Assembly (NCBI GenBank): GCA_012064415.1
Contig: SSNU01000317.1
Coordinates: forward strand, 62,001-126,000
Length of the DNA: 64,000 nucleotides
Direction: 5' to 3'
Source of the DNA: Gyrodactylus bullatarudis
Lineage: Eukaryota; Platyhelminthes; Monogenea; Gyrodactylidea; Gyrodactylidae
This document shows positions 28,501 through 36,451 of this stretch, one piece after another. The notes under the pieces are model-generated. The model was not told the origin of the DNA. It searched no databases and worked only from the letters and a program-made list of their open reading frames with translations. The position numbers and the translations under genes were made by a program. Numbering within the stretch: the stretch's first letter is position 1; each line of letters begins with the position of its first letter.

Positions 28501-31500
28501 CATAAGTCCGGACAAAGCACTCCATTTATCGTTCAGTCAGACAAGAGTGATCCAGATCTCATATCTGAGGGCTACTGCTCCATTTATTCAATAAATCAAT
28601 TGAATGTAAGCTCTATAATGATTTTATGTCAACTATTCGTGATAAAATTGAATCTTTTCAGGTTGGAACACACACTCTGACAATAAGGGTGAACGATAAT
28701 GGTCTCACATCAATGAACTCAAAAACCCATGTCAAAATTCGAGTAATTCGTCAAACAAATGTACCCCCAGAGCTTATCCCAACTAACGCTACAGTTATCC
28801 TTTACAATTATAAATCTTTAATCCTTAACAACCTTGAGAACAAAAAGAATATCCTGTCCGAGCCATTGGCCAAGATACATGTGATCGACGAGAACTTGTA
28901 CAAAAACAAATTAAAATTTGAAATCATCCCAAAAACACAAAACTCTGATCTCTTCACTATAGATGCAAACAGTGGGAAAATTCATTTAGCCAACACAGTC
29001 ACCCATAACGCAGCCTCCTCGAGTACGCATCAAAGGAACAATTTCATTGATCAAGAAGAAGATGAAATGATTGATGAATCTTCCACGAAACAATTCAACT
29101 TACCAAAAATAAATTCATCTGACATGGTCACCTATCAATCAGTCTTGAATAAATTGAACTCTGGTAGTTATCCCCTTCTCGTCAGAGTTACTAATGGTAC
29201 ACTTTCCTCAGAGGATTATATCAATATTGAGGTCAGTGTGTGTAGCTTTTATTTATCATCATTCTCTCTTTTGTAGAATTGTAAAAGTGTGAATGTTTTT
29301 TATTCTCTCTCATTCTAATACTCAAAATTCAAAGACGAAATCTATTGAATTTCGTTCTTGAATGATTTATTTATTTTCTCTTCTCCTTTGTGTGTGTCCT
29401 TATACAGGATTTAATCGAAAAATGATTTAATCTATTTGCCATTTGAATAATATTTAAATATTTTAAAATAAATTAAATTTACACTAAGAAAATAATATAG
29501 TTAAATTAATTAGGGGGAGTTCAACCTCACTCAACTTCAGTTGTCTTTACTTTCCGAAATTTTCCCAACATAATCAGAATAATGATTATACTTTGTGATA
29601 AATTCCACTTCTCTTCTTGTGTCAAATAAAGAAAAAAAGCTGAATACGCGCGCATAACAGATATAATCTATCTATATTTTCACATTTATTTTAAGCATAT
29701 TATTCAATTATTCGTAACAATAATCTCTCTTTTTCTGTATCTTCATTTTACCTTGCCAAGAAGACATTCTCTTTCTCACAATATGATTTACATAAACTGC
29801 TCCATCAGACTGATGATGTAGATAACAATTCTCTGTTCAATTACTCTAAATTAGAATGTGCTCTTCTGAAAAATGAACATTATCACTATCAGGATTTAAA
29901 ATTTTCTCTATAGAATATGAAATCAATACATCACTCTCTATCTCTGAAAATAAATAATAGCGCTAAATATTTCTATGCCAATAACAAAAACACATGCACT
30001 CACCCATTCAAACAAAACACTGATTTCTGATAAAAAAAGTTGATTCTTCTTGTATCAATTAAAAGAAAGTATAAAAGGGCGGACATTTATAAACTGGAAA
30101 AAAACTTATCCATCAGAAATTGTTAATGTGCCCATGACGGAGTTGATGATATATGTGAAAATTGATTTATCCAAAAAGGGGGTTTCATGTTCTTCAATAT
30201 ATACCGACTAGGCCTAGCCTTTTCCTAGTTTTATTTTATTTTCCTTTACAAAGTTATATTTTCCTAGTACTAATTTGATTGTTTTTCTAATTTCTCATGA
30301 GTCTCATGAAAATTATTATTTTTTTGATAAATTTAGGTGGTTTCAATGACAAAAGAAATGCTCGAGAATGCAGTTGTTATGAGAATATCAAGTTTCATAC
30401 CAAACTCTTTCTTTGTCGACAAATACGACGAGGAAGTCAAACAAAAAATTGCTCAAGCTATAGGTTCTGATGTTTCCTGGGAAAAGGATGTTCGATTCCT
30501 CTCTGTCCAGCCATCTAGCCAGTTGAATTCCTATCCAGAAAGTTCACTGTATAGAAATCGTCGAAGCCTTGAAAAGGATGCTATTGATATTCTCCTCTCA
30601 GTTTATCGCCCAAAGAATAGAGAGTATATGAGGGCATATCAACTTGAAGAGCGTATAAATAGTATTTCCAAAGAGCTTGGTCGTCAACTGAATGCTGATG
30701 TCACTACAAAAATTGACGTCTGCAATGAACAGAACTGTAAAAGAGGGGACTGCACCTCAAAGATTATTCTTGCCAACTCTGATAATCCTGATGAGAATTA
30801 CAACCGCGTAGAAGTTATGAAGGTGAACCAGCTTTTCCCCAAATTTCACCTTGTTCCATTCTGTGAATGTCCAATCAACTATGGCGGTCCAAATTGTGAT
30901 ATACCGATAAATGAATGTGCCAATGCTGCCTGTCCTGCACCAAAGGTTTGCGTCCCAATCGGAATGCAAGGCTTCACCTGTGTTTGTCCTCCTCCGAAAT
31001 CTGGACCCAATTGTGAATCTTCAATTCTTCTCAAATCCCATAATAGTGATAACCTTTGCGATAATGAAGACTGCTTCTCTCAACGAGGTAATTACTTTCT
31101 TCTTTTACTAATATGGAATATAAATTTCTCATGAACTAAGAGAATAAGCTGTATAAAACCATTCCCTAATCTAGTACTTTCTACTCGTCCTGATCAACTC
31201 ATTAATATATTATTTTGGTAATATTCCATATTTTTCTCAGAGTTGGGATTAAAAATCAACTAATTCTTTGAGTAGCCTAGAAGAAGGGGTGGGGTTATTT
31301 AAGATCATTTATTAATGAATAAAAATAATCGATAAATATCTATCTATCGTTCTGTTTGGAAACCCAACATTATAAAATACATTTGTTCTATACTTTTACG
31401 ATGGCTTTTTATTGCAAGAAAACAACAAGTTTTTTTATGTCTTTTCGTTGTTCATACTTGCTAATAATTATCATCGAGTGAAAAGAGTAATCTATTCAGT

Positions 31501-34500
31501 ATTAAAATCATCGAGTCATACATAACCACTGAAAATTACTTTTAGTGCATGGAATCACTCATGTGAAACTCTAAGATCCCCTTTTATCGATAGTTCTTTC
31601 ATTTACAACTCATGTATCAGAAAGACTTATTCTTTTAATCAAAAGAAAGTAATTTTGCTTCAATCTAGGTTTCGAACAAGACGAATTAAAATCTCCTTAT
31701 CTTTCTTCTCCGATTTTTTCCATCCGATTGTCTGAAAGTAGAAAAATAATTACCAACCAGAAGATTTTTTTATTATTATTTTTATTTCAATGATTATTTT
31801 TCCTCCTTAGAATTCGGAAGTCTACGGTTTGATGGAAATTCCTACATGCTATGGAAATTGCTAGACAGCAAAGAAAAATCATTTGAGATTTCATTAAAAA
31901 TTCAGACCAAAGTAAAAAATTCCACACTTCTCATGGTTAACTGGGATTCCTTGAGAAAATGCATCTTTGAAATAAACTCAAACGGCCAATTGGTTATTTT
32001 ACCATCCTATTTAAATTCCACAAAGCCTAATAGAAATGATACCTGGTTCACATCAGAGGTTAGCATTGCTGATGGCGAAGAGCATAAGGTCAATTTTCAG
32101 TTCTCTTCATTGAAAGATCTTGATTCCGATCAACTGTTGGCTGAAGCCCTCTTGAAGGCTTCCCAAATGAGTCAAGTCAATGCGGAAGATGAATCAGATT
32201 CAGTTCTTGAACATTTAAGTGACATAAATAACTCTCTTGTTAATCATAGTGCGTTAACCATTTTCAGTTTCTATTTCTAACTCCTATTGAATATTGATTT
32301 AAAACTTAAATTTCAGTATGGTCATTCCAATTGTCAATTGATAGCTTGACCATAACTAATCAATATTTAACATGGACACCAATCGACTCAAAGGTGATCT
32401 CTGTATTCATTGGGGGTCTTCCGAATCAGATAATTAATCCACATTACTCTGAACATTCAATTCCATCAATTTCTTATGAGCGAATTTCTCTAAGTCAATC
32501 CTTCACTGGTGAGTAATATAAAGACCAACCCTATGAAATATTCATGATCAAAATTTTATTCAAACTGCGTCAAAAGATGAAGAAAAAAAATATATTTCTG
32601 GTCAAGGAACCAGTAGATATATATCATATATATTTATCAATGTATTACGTGTATTTCTTCTTTGATAATAATAAAAAAAGTTTAATTTCATTAAAATTAA
32701 TAAACTTATCTCTCACAATATATGTGAGTGTACCCTGGACAATGTTCTTTATTCCTCTTGTCCACCCTCTCTCTTGGATTTTATTCATTTGTCTTTTTAT
32801 TTTTTTCTAAATTCAAATCCTTCTTCTCCTGCTGCAACCCATTGGGTATGAAATGTAGAAAACTCTGGATTAGAGATGGAAATAAAAGACAAAAGCAGGT
32901 TATTATGTCAATAAATTGGTTCAATTAATTACAAATCTACCTGCGTCAACCTTATAAATTTTGTTAACCCTTGTTTATGTCCATCTCTTTCCTCTCTCGC
33001 CATGCATATGAAGTAAAATACCATTACATTTTCCATAGGCTTCCTTGTTTTTTCTTTATTACCTTTATCTTGTATTGAGTTTTGTAATCAAAAGTTTAAT
33101 GCTTTCTTTCTTTAGGTTGCATTCGAGAAATTCTAATCAATGGCGTCAAGCCTCCGTATCAGCCTCATATTAGCCCACAGCAGAGTATTATGCTCACGAT
33201 GAATACGAAACGTCTATCTCGATTATTCGTTGATACAACTGACCAGTTTAGTCATCTTAACAGAATATCTTTGCTCAACTCAAACAACATCAACTATGGT
33301 GCCTGTGACAAGAATTGGCTCACAGCGTGTGAACTTGCTGACTGTCAGAATGGAGGCGAATGTCGGTTATATGAAGAGTCAAAAGAATCATCTAAAGCTC
33401 GTTGTAATTGTCCTTCGGGTTTCTATGATGCCAAATGCTCCAAAGTATCAAATCCATGCTTGAAAAATCCCTGTCAGAATGGAGGAGCATGCCAAAAGAT
33501 TGAAAATGAAAGTATCTTGAACAGCAATTATATTTGTCGATGTAAAGAAAACTTTACGGGGTCTGATTGTGAAATTCCAATTATTTCTGATAACATGAGT
33601 AAACTGAATCTTGCTGGCATGCACAAAAACTGTGACCTCATGGCAAAAATATACAGTTCTCCAAATGGATATTGTCTCAATGGCGGAACCTGTCAATCTT
33701 CATCAAATGGAATCATTTGTCTATGTCCAGAAGGATGGAAGGGAACCCGTTGTGAAGTCGATATTAATGAATGTGATATCGTCTATAATAGGCTCAAAAA
33801 GTCTCAAAATCATTACTCTTCGACTCCAATAAACCCTCAACAGGATCTCACTTATGACCTTTGTAGTTGGCATGGCAATAGTAGAGGCCAATGTAGTAAT
33901 CTTGAAGGTTCTTTCTCATGCAATTGCTCACTCGGCTATACTGGACGCTTTTGTCAGATTAAAAATCTTGCATCTCTTAATCCTGACCCAAATCCATTTG
34001 GCTTGAGTCAAATTCAAGTTTACATAATCATCAGTCTTTTAGCTATTCTTTTCATTGGAGCTCTAGTAACAATTTTGATTATTACATTTAAACTATGTCC
34101 ATGCCTTGGTTACGATGAAAGGAATCGTTATGGTCTTAATCCTAACCGTTGGTTCAAACTGAAAATGAGCAGCCTTGCCTTTAAGCGGAAGAAAGAGCAT
34201 CAACCGTTCTTGGAGCCCGGATATCAAAATGGTCTTCCGAATGGCTATCATATGCATCCATCTGGGTCAATGATGAAACTAGGCGGTACGATGACCCCAT
34301 CCCTTGCTGGAAGTCAACTTCAATTATCTTCTTATTCCCAACTGCCTGTTGCAGCAACTCCACATACAATTGGAGTGAATCAATCTAGATTTATGTTCTC
34401 TACTCAAAACGGGGCTGGTGGAAAAAAGCGGGCTCCCCTTATTATGAACCCACAAATGAAGAACTCGCAAAGTTCCATTATGGCATTATCAGCTAACGGA

Positions 34501-36408
34501 ATGCAACAGGGCTATCATCAAATTTATGTTCCAACTCCTAGCAACGGTGCCCATAGACCAGCGAGTACAATTGACTATCGTCTAGACGGAGGCTTCGAAA
34601 ATAAAAGTGAAACAGCTTCAATATCATCAAAGCATCTAATCTACAATGGTGGTAATCGATCCGAAAGCAGCATGGGCTTCCCTATGCTGGTTATGCAAAA
34701 TTCAGCTAGCAATCATCACATGTTTGCCAATTCCCCAACTGGAAGCTCAATGGCATTACATGGAGCCCCGCCAGGTGCTAAAATTGTTTATATGCCTAAC
34801 TCCACAGGTCACTATGGAAGTGTGCATCCTGTTGAAAGTACTCACCACATTGATAGACTCTCCTTAGGATCTGGATCGGATCATATCTCTAACCAGGGCA
34901 GTCAGTCATGTGCAATCCGAAGATCAATAATTCAAAATGGCCAAGTTTTTTATCATCCTGGATCCACTCAACCAACTCCCCTGATAAATAACCGACAATC
35001 GATTTATGGAGGTCATCCCCAGTATATTCTTGCAACCGATGCTACTGGCCAAACTGTAGCTATGCCTGTTATGGTAAATACTTCCCAAGTTATGACATCA
35101 AGTCGCACATATCCAAAGCAACCATCCAACTTGATTGAGAACGGCGAGAGCCAAGAAAACTTTGATCATGACACAATAAGACCCTTGCATCGTGGATCTA
35201 ATTGTAAGTTAGAAAAATCATCTACTCCACTTGCACAATATGCACGAAATCACAAATTGTCTAGTCATACATCCTTGGTTTTTAGCTAATTTCTTTGCAT
35301 GACAAGTTTTTGTCCAGATTCCTCTCACTTTTTCATGCGTGCATGCATCATTTTCATTTTATTTATTTTTGATTTGTTTTTTTTTATTTTCTCTTTCATC
35401 TCACCATCCTTCATCTCAAACTATTTGTGTCTGTACTTAAAAATTCCCAAACTAAATCCAACGTTGTCCGTCAATATAAAATAGTCTATGGCGGGAGCAT
35501 CTCTGGAATTCATCACCCAGGCCAACAACGATATCAGCAAAATAAAAGTTATCGTAGACCATCCTCGGTTGCTTTAATAGCCCCTCCGTCTAATGAGTTA
35601 TCACGTAGTGATAATCAGAATGGTTCGCAATATTCCCTTTCTACTGATATGCCTTTGGCCAATGAAGTTATGGAATTTGGAAAGCCAATTAATCGTCAAT
35701 ACTTACCACTTAGATCTATCCCCTCAACCCATAATTCTCAGTGGGATTTGAGAAGATCGAAACGTCTTTCAATGACGAGAAATTCCATGCAGAGACCCAC
35801 AGAGAATCCTTATTCGACAGTTGATAGCCAACCCCTGTTAATACAAGCAAATTATGATTCCTCTTCCCAAGGTCTGTTGTGATGTGAATGATTTTATTTT
35901 ATTTTGCATGCTTCACCATAATTAAATCCTCAATCACATTCTCCTCTAAAGTTTATTTCCAAAAATATCAACTCTCTTAATTCATGTTCTTTTACAGCCG
36001 ATGTTTCAATGAATGAGAGAAATAGTGCCTTCAATATGCATACAAAGTCCTTTGTCAATAGTGATTGCAAATCAAAATCCAACTCTACTGAATCAGATCG
36101 TACTGAAAATTATGTAAGAAAAATTATTCTCTCTAAAAGATTCCATCTTATTGCATTTTTCACATTAGTATTGCATTATTTGACATGTTTAAAAGCGGGT
36201 AATTTATATCTAACCAAAACTAAAAATGAAACCTTTAATCATGTCTTTTTAATGAGTTAACCTTACTTTTATTTACAAATTTATTTTCAAGCCTATTGTA
36301 ATATTCTTTTCCACTTTTCGATAGTCTCCAGTGAATGAAACCCCCAAAGTCGCAAAAAAGAAAACAGACTCGGAGGACTATGATGGAACCCTTAGGGCCA
36401 AAGTCTAA
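1282..36408 (+). CDS. Fat-like protocadherin (FAT1-3/Kugelei type), 3' part, 27 exons
   Basis: Giant single-pass adhesion receptor, truncated at its N-terminus by the window edge. Spliced exons: 1282-1533, 4053-4219, 4744-4969, 7774-7943, 9463-9775, 9849-10274, 11538-12019, 12079-13615, 13682-13830, 13903-14184, 14806-15343, 15400-16213, 18006-18210, 18351-18776, 18838-19222, 20023-20403, 26012-26664, 26823-26855, 28309-28605, 28662-29231, 30337-31087, 31811-32248, 32317-32508, 33116-35203, 35485-35871, 35998-36113, 36325-36408. Phases agree at every junction and the sum gives about 4,119 codons plus stop. Order: about 23-24 cadherin repeats, linker with furin-type site, EGF x2, laminin G x1, EGF x4, TM, ~560-residue tail. 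One laminin-G domain flanked by EGFs is the layout of FAT1-3 and fly Kugelei; fly Fat/FAT4 and CadN have two. Known family members act at the plasma membrane in tissue organisation, planar polarity and actin control; that role here is inferred from family. No catenin-binding motif was noticed in the tail. Confidence 0.88.
1534..4052. other. Intron of the Fat-like cadherin gene
   Basis: Contains the mariner remnant at 1760-2230, a CT-rich tract near 2905-2940, and a near-perfect 27-bp palindrome at 3267-3293. No further coding signal seen. Confidence 0.75.
1760..2230 (-). pseudogene. Decayed mariner-like transposase fragment
   Basis: Minus-strand translation in shifting frames gives mariner landmarks in the right order: HIVMTDEKSIY (2110-2220; family form HRIVTGDEKWI), LLKPNASVIGAQYTE (2050-2100; LLKPNETI) and PFYSSDLAPT (1900-1940; PPYSPDLAPS, just ahead of the third catalytic Asp region). 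Stops and frameshifts lie between them and the HDNARPH block was not found, so it is dead. It sits antisense inside a cadherin intron. Confidence 0.7.
4053..4219 (+). CDS. Fat-like cadherin exon: cadherin repeat core
   Basis: Begins after TTTCCCCAG and ends at CAG|GTAACA. It encodes the cadherin core GRVFALDLDNGINGTVFY followed by SINEKSGAI, matching the usual D-x-D-xG-x-N and 'f-ID-xTG-x-I' strands. Confidence 0.87.
4744..4969 (+). CDS. Fat-like cadherin exon: repeat end, degenerate linker
   Basis: Follows ATTTCAG; donor GTAAGT. It starts AFAKDSQGLKSD, a typical cadherin 'A-x-D-xG' strand. The inter-repeat motif expected around INLLPTVNERTEIYF lacks the DxNDN acids. It leaves phase 1, completed as Asp by the next exon. 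Confidence 0.83.
4970..7773. other. Intron of the Fat-like cadherin gene
   Basis: AT-rich, pyrimidine-rich, with a short ATA/AAT microsatellite near 6445-6460. I see no exon in it. Confidence 0.7.
7774..7943 (+). CDS. Fat-like cadherin exon: degenerate cadherin repeat
   Basis: Acceptor CTTTCTTTCAG, donor GTAAGT. The first base pair completes an Asp codon from the preceding exon. It ends in a β-strand-like TNGHSTSIHQN that continues directly into FTITTYELS of the next exon. Calcium ligands are largely missing. Confidence 0.8.
7944..9462. other. Intron of the Fat-like cadherin gene, with an open frame of doubtful status
   Basis: Holds a 109-codon open frame (8865-9194) flanked by an acceptor-like TTTTTAG and a strong donor G|GTAAGT at 9131/9132. 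Its entry phase does not fit the preceding exon, so it is left as intron. Confidence 0.6.
9463..9775 (+). CDS. Fat-like cadherin exon: degenerate repeat boundary
   Basis: Acceptor TTTTTTCTAG, donor C|GTAAGT. It encodes FTITTYELSNLKPVSIAV and then an Asn/Asp-rich stretch with IDENFPEENAILRVPL, which resembles the opening 'v-x-ENxP-x-G' strand of a cadherin repeat. A 73-bp intron follows. Confidence 0.82.
9849..10274 (+). CDS. Fat-like cadherin exon: repeat end and next repeat start
   Basis: Begins after CAATTTCAG; the exit is T|GTAAGT. The linker reads VEPINEFYPNF where DVNDNxPxF is expected, so two or more calcium ligands are gone. It then opens a repeat with GSFIGQIAASDMDK. The region carries several N-x-S/T sites. 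Confidence 0.84.
10275..11537. other. Intron of the Fat-like cadherin gene
   Basis: AT-rich, no recognised repeat or exon. Confidence 0.7.
11538..12019 (+). CDS. Fat-like cadherin exon: two degenerate repeats
   Basis: Acceptor CCTTTCAG; donor ACT|GTAAAT opening a 59-bp intron. It encodes FRIDEVTGEIYST, then AYDIDHDD, both standard cadherin strands. The next linker is replaced by a Pro/Gly stretch (SPGPGSVIP). The same frame is open upstream to 11462 but that part is intronic. Confidence 0.85.
12079..13615 (+). CDS. Fat-like cadherin exon: large exon with several degenerate repeats
   Basis: A 1,537-bp exon that starts after TTGTTTTCTAG in a frame different from the ORF that runs through the intron before it. 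It begins VRILPVQKAISN and soon shows FEINQVSGVIFLNET, DILDERSS-type strands and EDVDDSSPEF, the only near-canonical calcium linker in it. Later linkers (HITRSSKYE, HITDLKNNQ, LADEGIAFDEPF) have lost the motif. About four to five repeats fit. The exit is G|GTAAGT; the following 66-bp intron has no in-frame stop. Confidence 0.86.
13682..13830 (+). CDS. Fat-like cadherin exon: short exon in the degenerate region
   Basis: Runs between two tiny introns (66 and 72 bp), ending TTG|GTATGT. It encodes TLSAFVEENINYQQG and then an EAIDLNTGFKAVKFVYI strand pair. A continuous reading from the previous exon is also possible because the 66-bp intron keeps frame. Confidence 0.8.
13903..14184 (+). CDS. Fat-like cadherin exon: cadherin repeat
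   Basis: After TATCTTTAG and ending AAT|GTAAGT, 94 whole codons. Clear cadherin pattern: APYFEKDSIIVNIEENK, then FHINKDNGIIILKKHLDHE. The following intron is about 620 bp. Confidence 0.88.
14806..15343 (+). CDS. Fat-like cadherin exon: canonical linker and following repeats
   Basis: Acceptor TTTTTTTCTAG. It opens INVIDKNDNAPYF, a full calcium motif, followed by ALDDDLLPKLKY and FDQDSGRLSLRS. The next linker (KLFDFEISTKDK) is degenerate. It exits G|GTTAGT into a 56-bp intron. Confidence 0.88.
15400..16213 (+). CDS. Fat-like cadherin exon: about three degenerate repeats
   Basis: Begins after CCACTTTAG. Repeat boundaries are visible as RPNIQPEFINKDYIF, SENRFKHNYFPL and QRENVFYPRFSSN, which keep the Pro-x-aromatic but not the acidic ligands. 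Cysteines are frequent (VCHANNEVNYC, GSCHVDEL). Exit AG|GTAAAT, phase 2. Confidence 0.86.
16214..18005. other. Intron of the Fat-like cadherin gene
   Basis: Contains a partial copy of the foldback repeat at about 16660-16880; otherwise AT-rich without recognised features. Confidence 0.7.
16660..16880 (+). repeat. Partial copy of the foldback repeat (one arm)
   Basis: Reads GTTGGAAATCTATGATTATT, then TTCATCAAGAATTCGAATA, a TTTGGAATCC block, ACCATTTGAAG and GATTTGGCGTCAAATTC, in the same order as the left arm of the element at 50948. The 61-codon open frame here (16657-16842) is therefore repeat sequence, not a gene. Confidence 0.72.
18006..18210 (+). CDS. Fat-like cadherin exon: cadherin repeat start
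   Basis: Acceptor TTTCTTTAG; the first C completes a Ser codon. It encodes GQIIGKISAYDLDYN, a canonical strand A/B, and ends YPFQ|GTGAGT in phase 0. Confidence 0.87.
18351..18776 (+). CDS. Fat-like cadherin exon: repeat with restored calcium motif
   Basis: Follows TTTGCCAG and opens VSCKDSANQIA. It ends with IEDVNDNVPICEN, a canonical DxNDNxP linker, at AAT|GTTAGT. From here on the calcium motifs are mostly intact. A 61-bp intron follows. Confidence 0.88.
18838..19222 (+). CDS. Fat-like cadherin exon: canonical cadherin repeat
   Basis: After AATGAATAG. It encodes a full repeat with KEDLEIGTDILK, FSIDSDTGLIKT, SVSDVDNQTC and DVNNHPPIF, then the next repeat's KEDAPVGNIIGYVHATDPD. The donor A|GTTTGT is weaker than its neighbours, but the join to the next exon (AAT, then DQHQLSYEI) restores the repeat. 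Confidence 0.86.
19223..20022. other. Intron of the Fat-like cadherin gene
   Basis: AT-rich, nothing recognised. Confidence 0.7.
20023..20403 (+). CDS. Fat-like cadherin exon: canonical cadherin repeat
   Basis: After TTTCTTAAACAG. Contains FSIHKKTGIISVSRPLDRE and DVNDSPPQF, then opens the next repeat (VKVSESLQVGSVITTVKA). It exits inside the 'STSG' turn; the partner half (EITLVKSLDYER) lies 5.6 kb away. Confidence 0.9.
20404..26011. other. Largest intron of the Fat-like cadherin gene (5.6 kb)
   Basis: Splits the 'STSG-EITL' turn of a cadherin repeat. AT-rich, with CT-rich tracts around 23510 and 23630 and an ATC microsatellite near 25145. The scattered open frames of 60-107 codons lack cadherin pattern and matching splice phase. 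Confidence 0.72.
26012..26664 (+). CDS. Fat-like cadherin exon: two canonical repeats
   Basis: After TTCATTAATCAG. It begins EITLVKSLDYERS and carries DENDNAPQF and DINDEAPKF linkers, with GKIEATDLDS and FSLDEDSGEIKL between. One repeat has an insertion with WLLEGTSF. Exit GAA|GTAAGC, phase 0. Confidence 0.9.
26823..26855 (+). CDS. Fat-like cadherin 33-nt microexon
   Basis: Eleven codons (VDREGNITAVQ) between TTCTTTCAG and CAG|GTGAGT, phase 0 on both sides. Reading FEFILE-VDREGNITAVQ-DENGEMVK gives the first strand of a cadherin repeat. Because the length is a multiple of three it could be skipped without a frameshift. Confidence 0.78.
26856..28308. other. Intron of the Fat-like cadherin gene
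   Basis: AT-rich, with a TAA/TTA microsatellite-like tract at about 27830-27865 that can fold on itself. No exon seen. Confidence 0.7.
28309..28605 (+). CDS. Fat-like cadherin exon: repeat with insertion
   Basis: Acceptor ATGTATGTAG, donor AAT|GTAAGC. It encodes VLIGKLFVKDLD, then a Ser/Asn/Gln-rich insertion (SHANTQTNTNRY) and GYCSIYSINQLN. A 56-bp intron follows. Confidence 0.85.
28662..29231 (+). CDS. Fat-like cadherin exon: last cadherin repeats
   Basis: After ATCTTTTCAG: GTHTLTIRVNDNGL, a degenerate linker (RQTNVPPELIP), then the last repeat with AKIHVIDENL and FTIDANSGKIHL. An acidic insertion (DQEEDEMIDESS) precedes the final strand. Exit GAG|GTCAGT. Confidence 0.87.
29232..30336. 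other. Intron of the Fat-like cadherin gene
   Basis: AT-rich; nothing recognised. Confidence 0.7.
30337..31087 (+). CDS. Fat-like cadherin exon: membrane-proximal linker, furin-type site, EGF 1-2
   Basis: It starts VVSMTKEMLENAVVMRISS and continues with FFVDKYDEEVKQKIAQAIG, VRFLSVQ and DILLSVYR, the αβ linker found after the last cadherin repeat in Fat and related large cadherins. An RNRR|S sequence at 30553-30564 sits between its two β-strands. EGF 1 runs from CNEQNCKRGDC to CECPINYGGPNC; EGF 2 from NECANAACPAPKVC to CVCPPPKSGPNC. Exit G|GTAATT, phase 1. Confidence 0.9.
31088..31810. other. Intron between EGF 2 and the laminin G domain
   Basis: AT-rich; nothing recognised. Confidence 0.7.
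31811..32248 (+). CDS. Fat-like cadherin exon: laminin G domain, first part
   Basis: Acceptor CCTCCTTAG. The core FGSLRFDGNSYMLWKL, SFEISLKIQTK and GEEHKVNFQF matches laminin-G strands. An acidic insertion follows. The donor A|GTGCGT is non-ideal; it was chosen because it is the one that keeps phase with the next exon. Confidence 0.78.
32317..32508 (+). CDS. Fat-like cadherin exon: laminin G domain, middle
   Basis: After TTAAATTTCAG; opens WSFQLSIDSLT, continues with VISVFIGGLPNQ, the usual 'l-yiGG-lp' strand of laminin G, and exits G|GTGAGT. Confidence 0.83.
32509..33115. other. Intron within the laminin G domain
   Basis: AT-rich; nothing recognised. Short open frames here are chance. Confidence 0.7.
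33116..35203 (+). CDS. Fat-like cadherin exon: end of laminin G, EGF 3-6, TM, most of the tail
   Basis: Opens GCIREILINGVKP, the Cys-containing last strand of laminin G. Then EGF modules: CELADCQNGGEC...; NPCLKNPCQNGGAC...; CLNGGTCQ...CLCPEGWKGTRC; and a calcium-binding type DINEC...CNCSLGYTGRFC with a long insertion. The TM helix is at 34012-34095, followed by Cys-rich KLCPCLGYDERNR and basic FKRKKEH. The tail is Gly/Ser/Asn/Met/His-rich with little predicted order. Donor T|GTAAGT. If it is not used, the frame runs 28 codons more to a stop at 35287-35289. Confidence 0.92.
34012..34095 (+). other. Transmembrane helix of the Fat-like cadherin
   Basis: Twenty-eight codons beginning IQVYIIISLLAILF and ending IITFKL, uninterrupted hydrophobic, directly before a Cys-rich and basic stop-transfer segment. 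The EGF modules are N-terminal, so the topology is type I. Confidence 0.93.
35485..35871 (+). CDS. Fat-like cadherin exon: cytoplasmic tail
   Basis: Acceptor AATATAAAATAG (weak pyrimidine tract) gives T+TC, then YGGSISGIHHPGQQ. The rest is Ser/Asn/Gln-rich with NPYSTVDSQPLL. The exit CAAG|GTCTGT is modest. Frame is open upstream to 35427, so a slightly longer exon cannot be excluded. Confidence 0.75.
35998..36113 (+). CDS. Fat-like cadherin exon: cytoplasmic tail
   Basis: After TTCTTTTACAG, ending TAT|GTAAGA. It encodes ADVSMNERNSAF and a Ser/Lys-rich stretch with TESDRTENY. Confidence 0.77.
36325..36408 (+). CDS. Fat-like cadherin terminal exon and stop
   Basis: After TTTTCGATAG: SPVNETPKVAKKKTDSEDYD, ending in GTLRAKV and TAA at 36406-36408. 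The last residues do not form a class I (S/T-x-Φ) PDZ ligand. Confidence 0.8.
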   Translation, partial: SPVNETPKVAKKKTDSEDYDGTLRAKV

Positions 36409-36445
36409 ATGATATAGAGAACAAGCTCAAAAATTTTGCGAATTG

Positions 36446-36451
36446 AATAAA
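36446..36451 (+). terminator. Candidate poly(A) signal of the Fat-like cadherin gene
   Basis: AATAAA 38 bp after the stop codon. A second AATAAA is at 36705-36710. Which one is used cannot be told from sequence. Confidence 0.45.
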
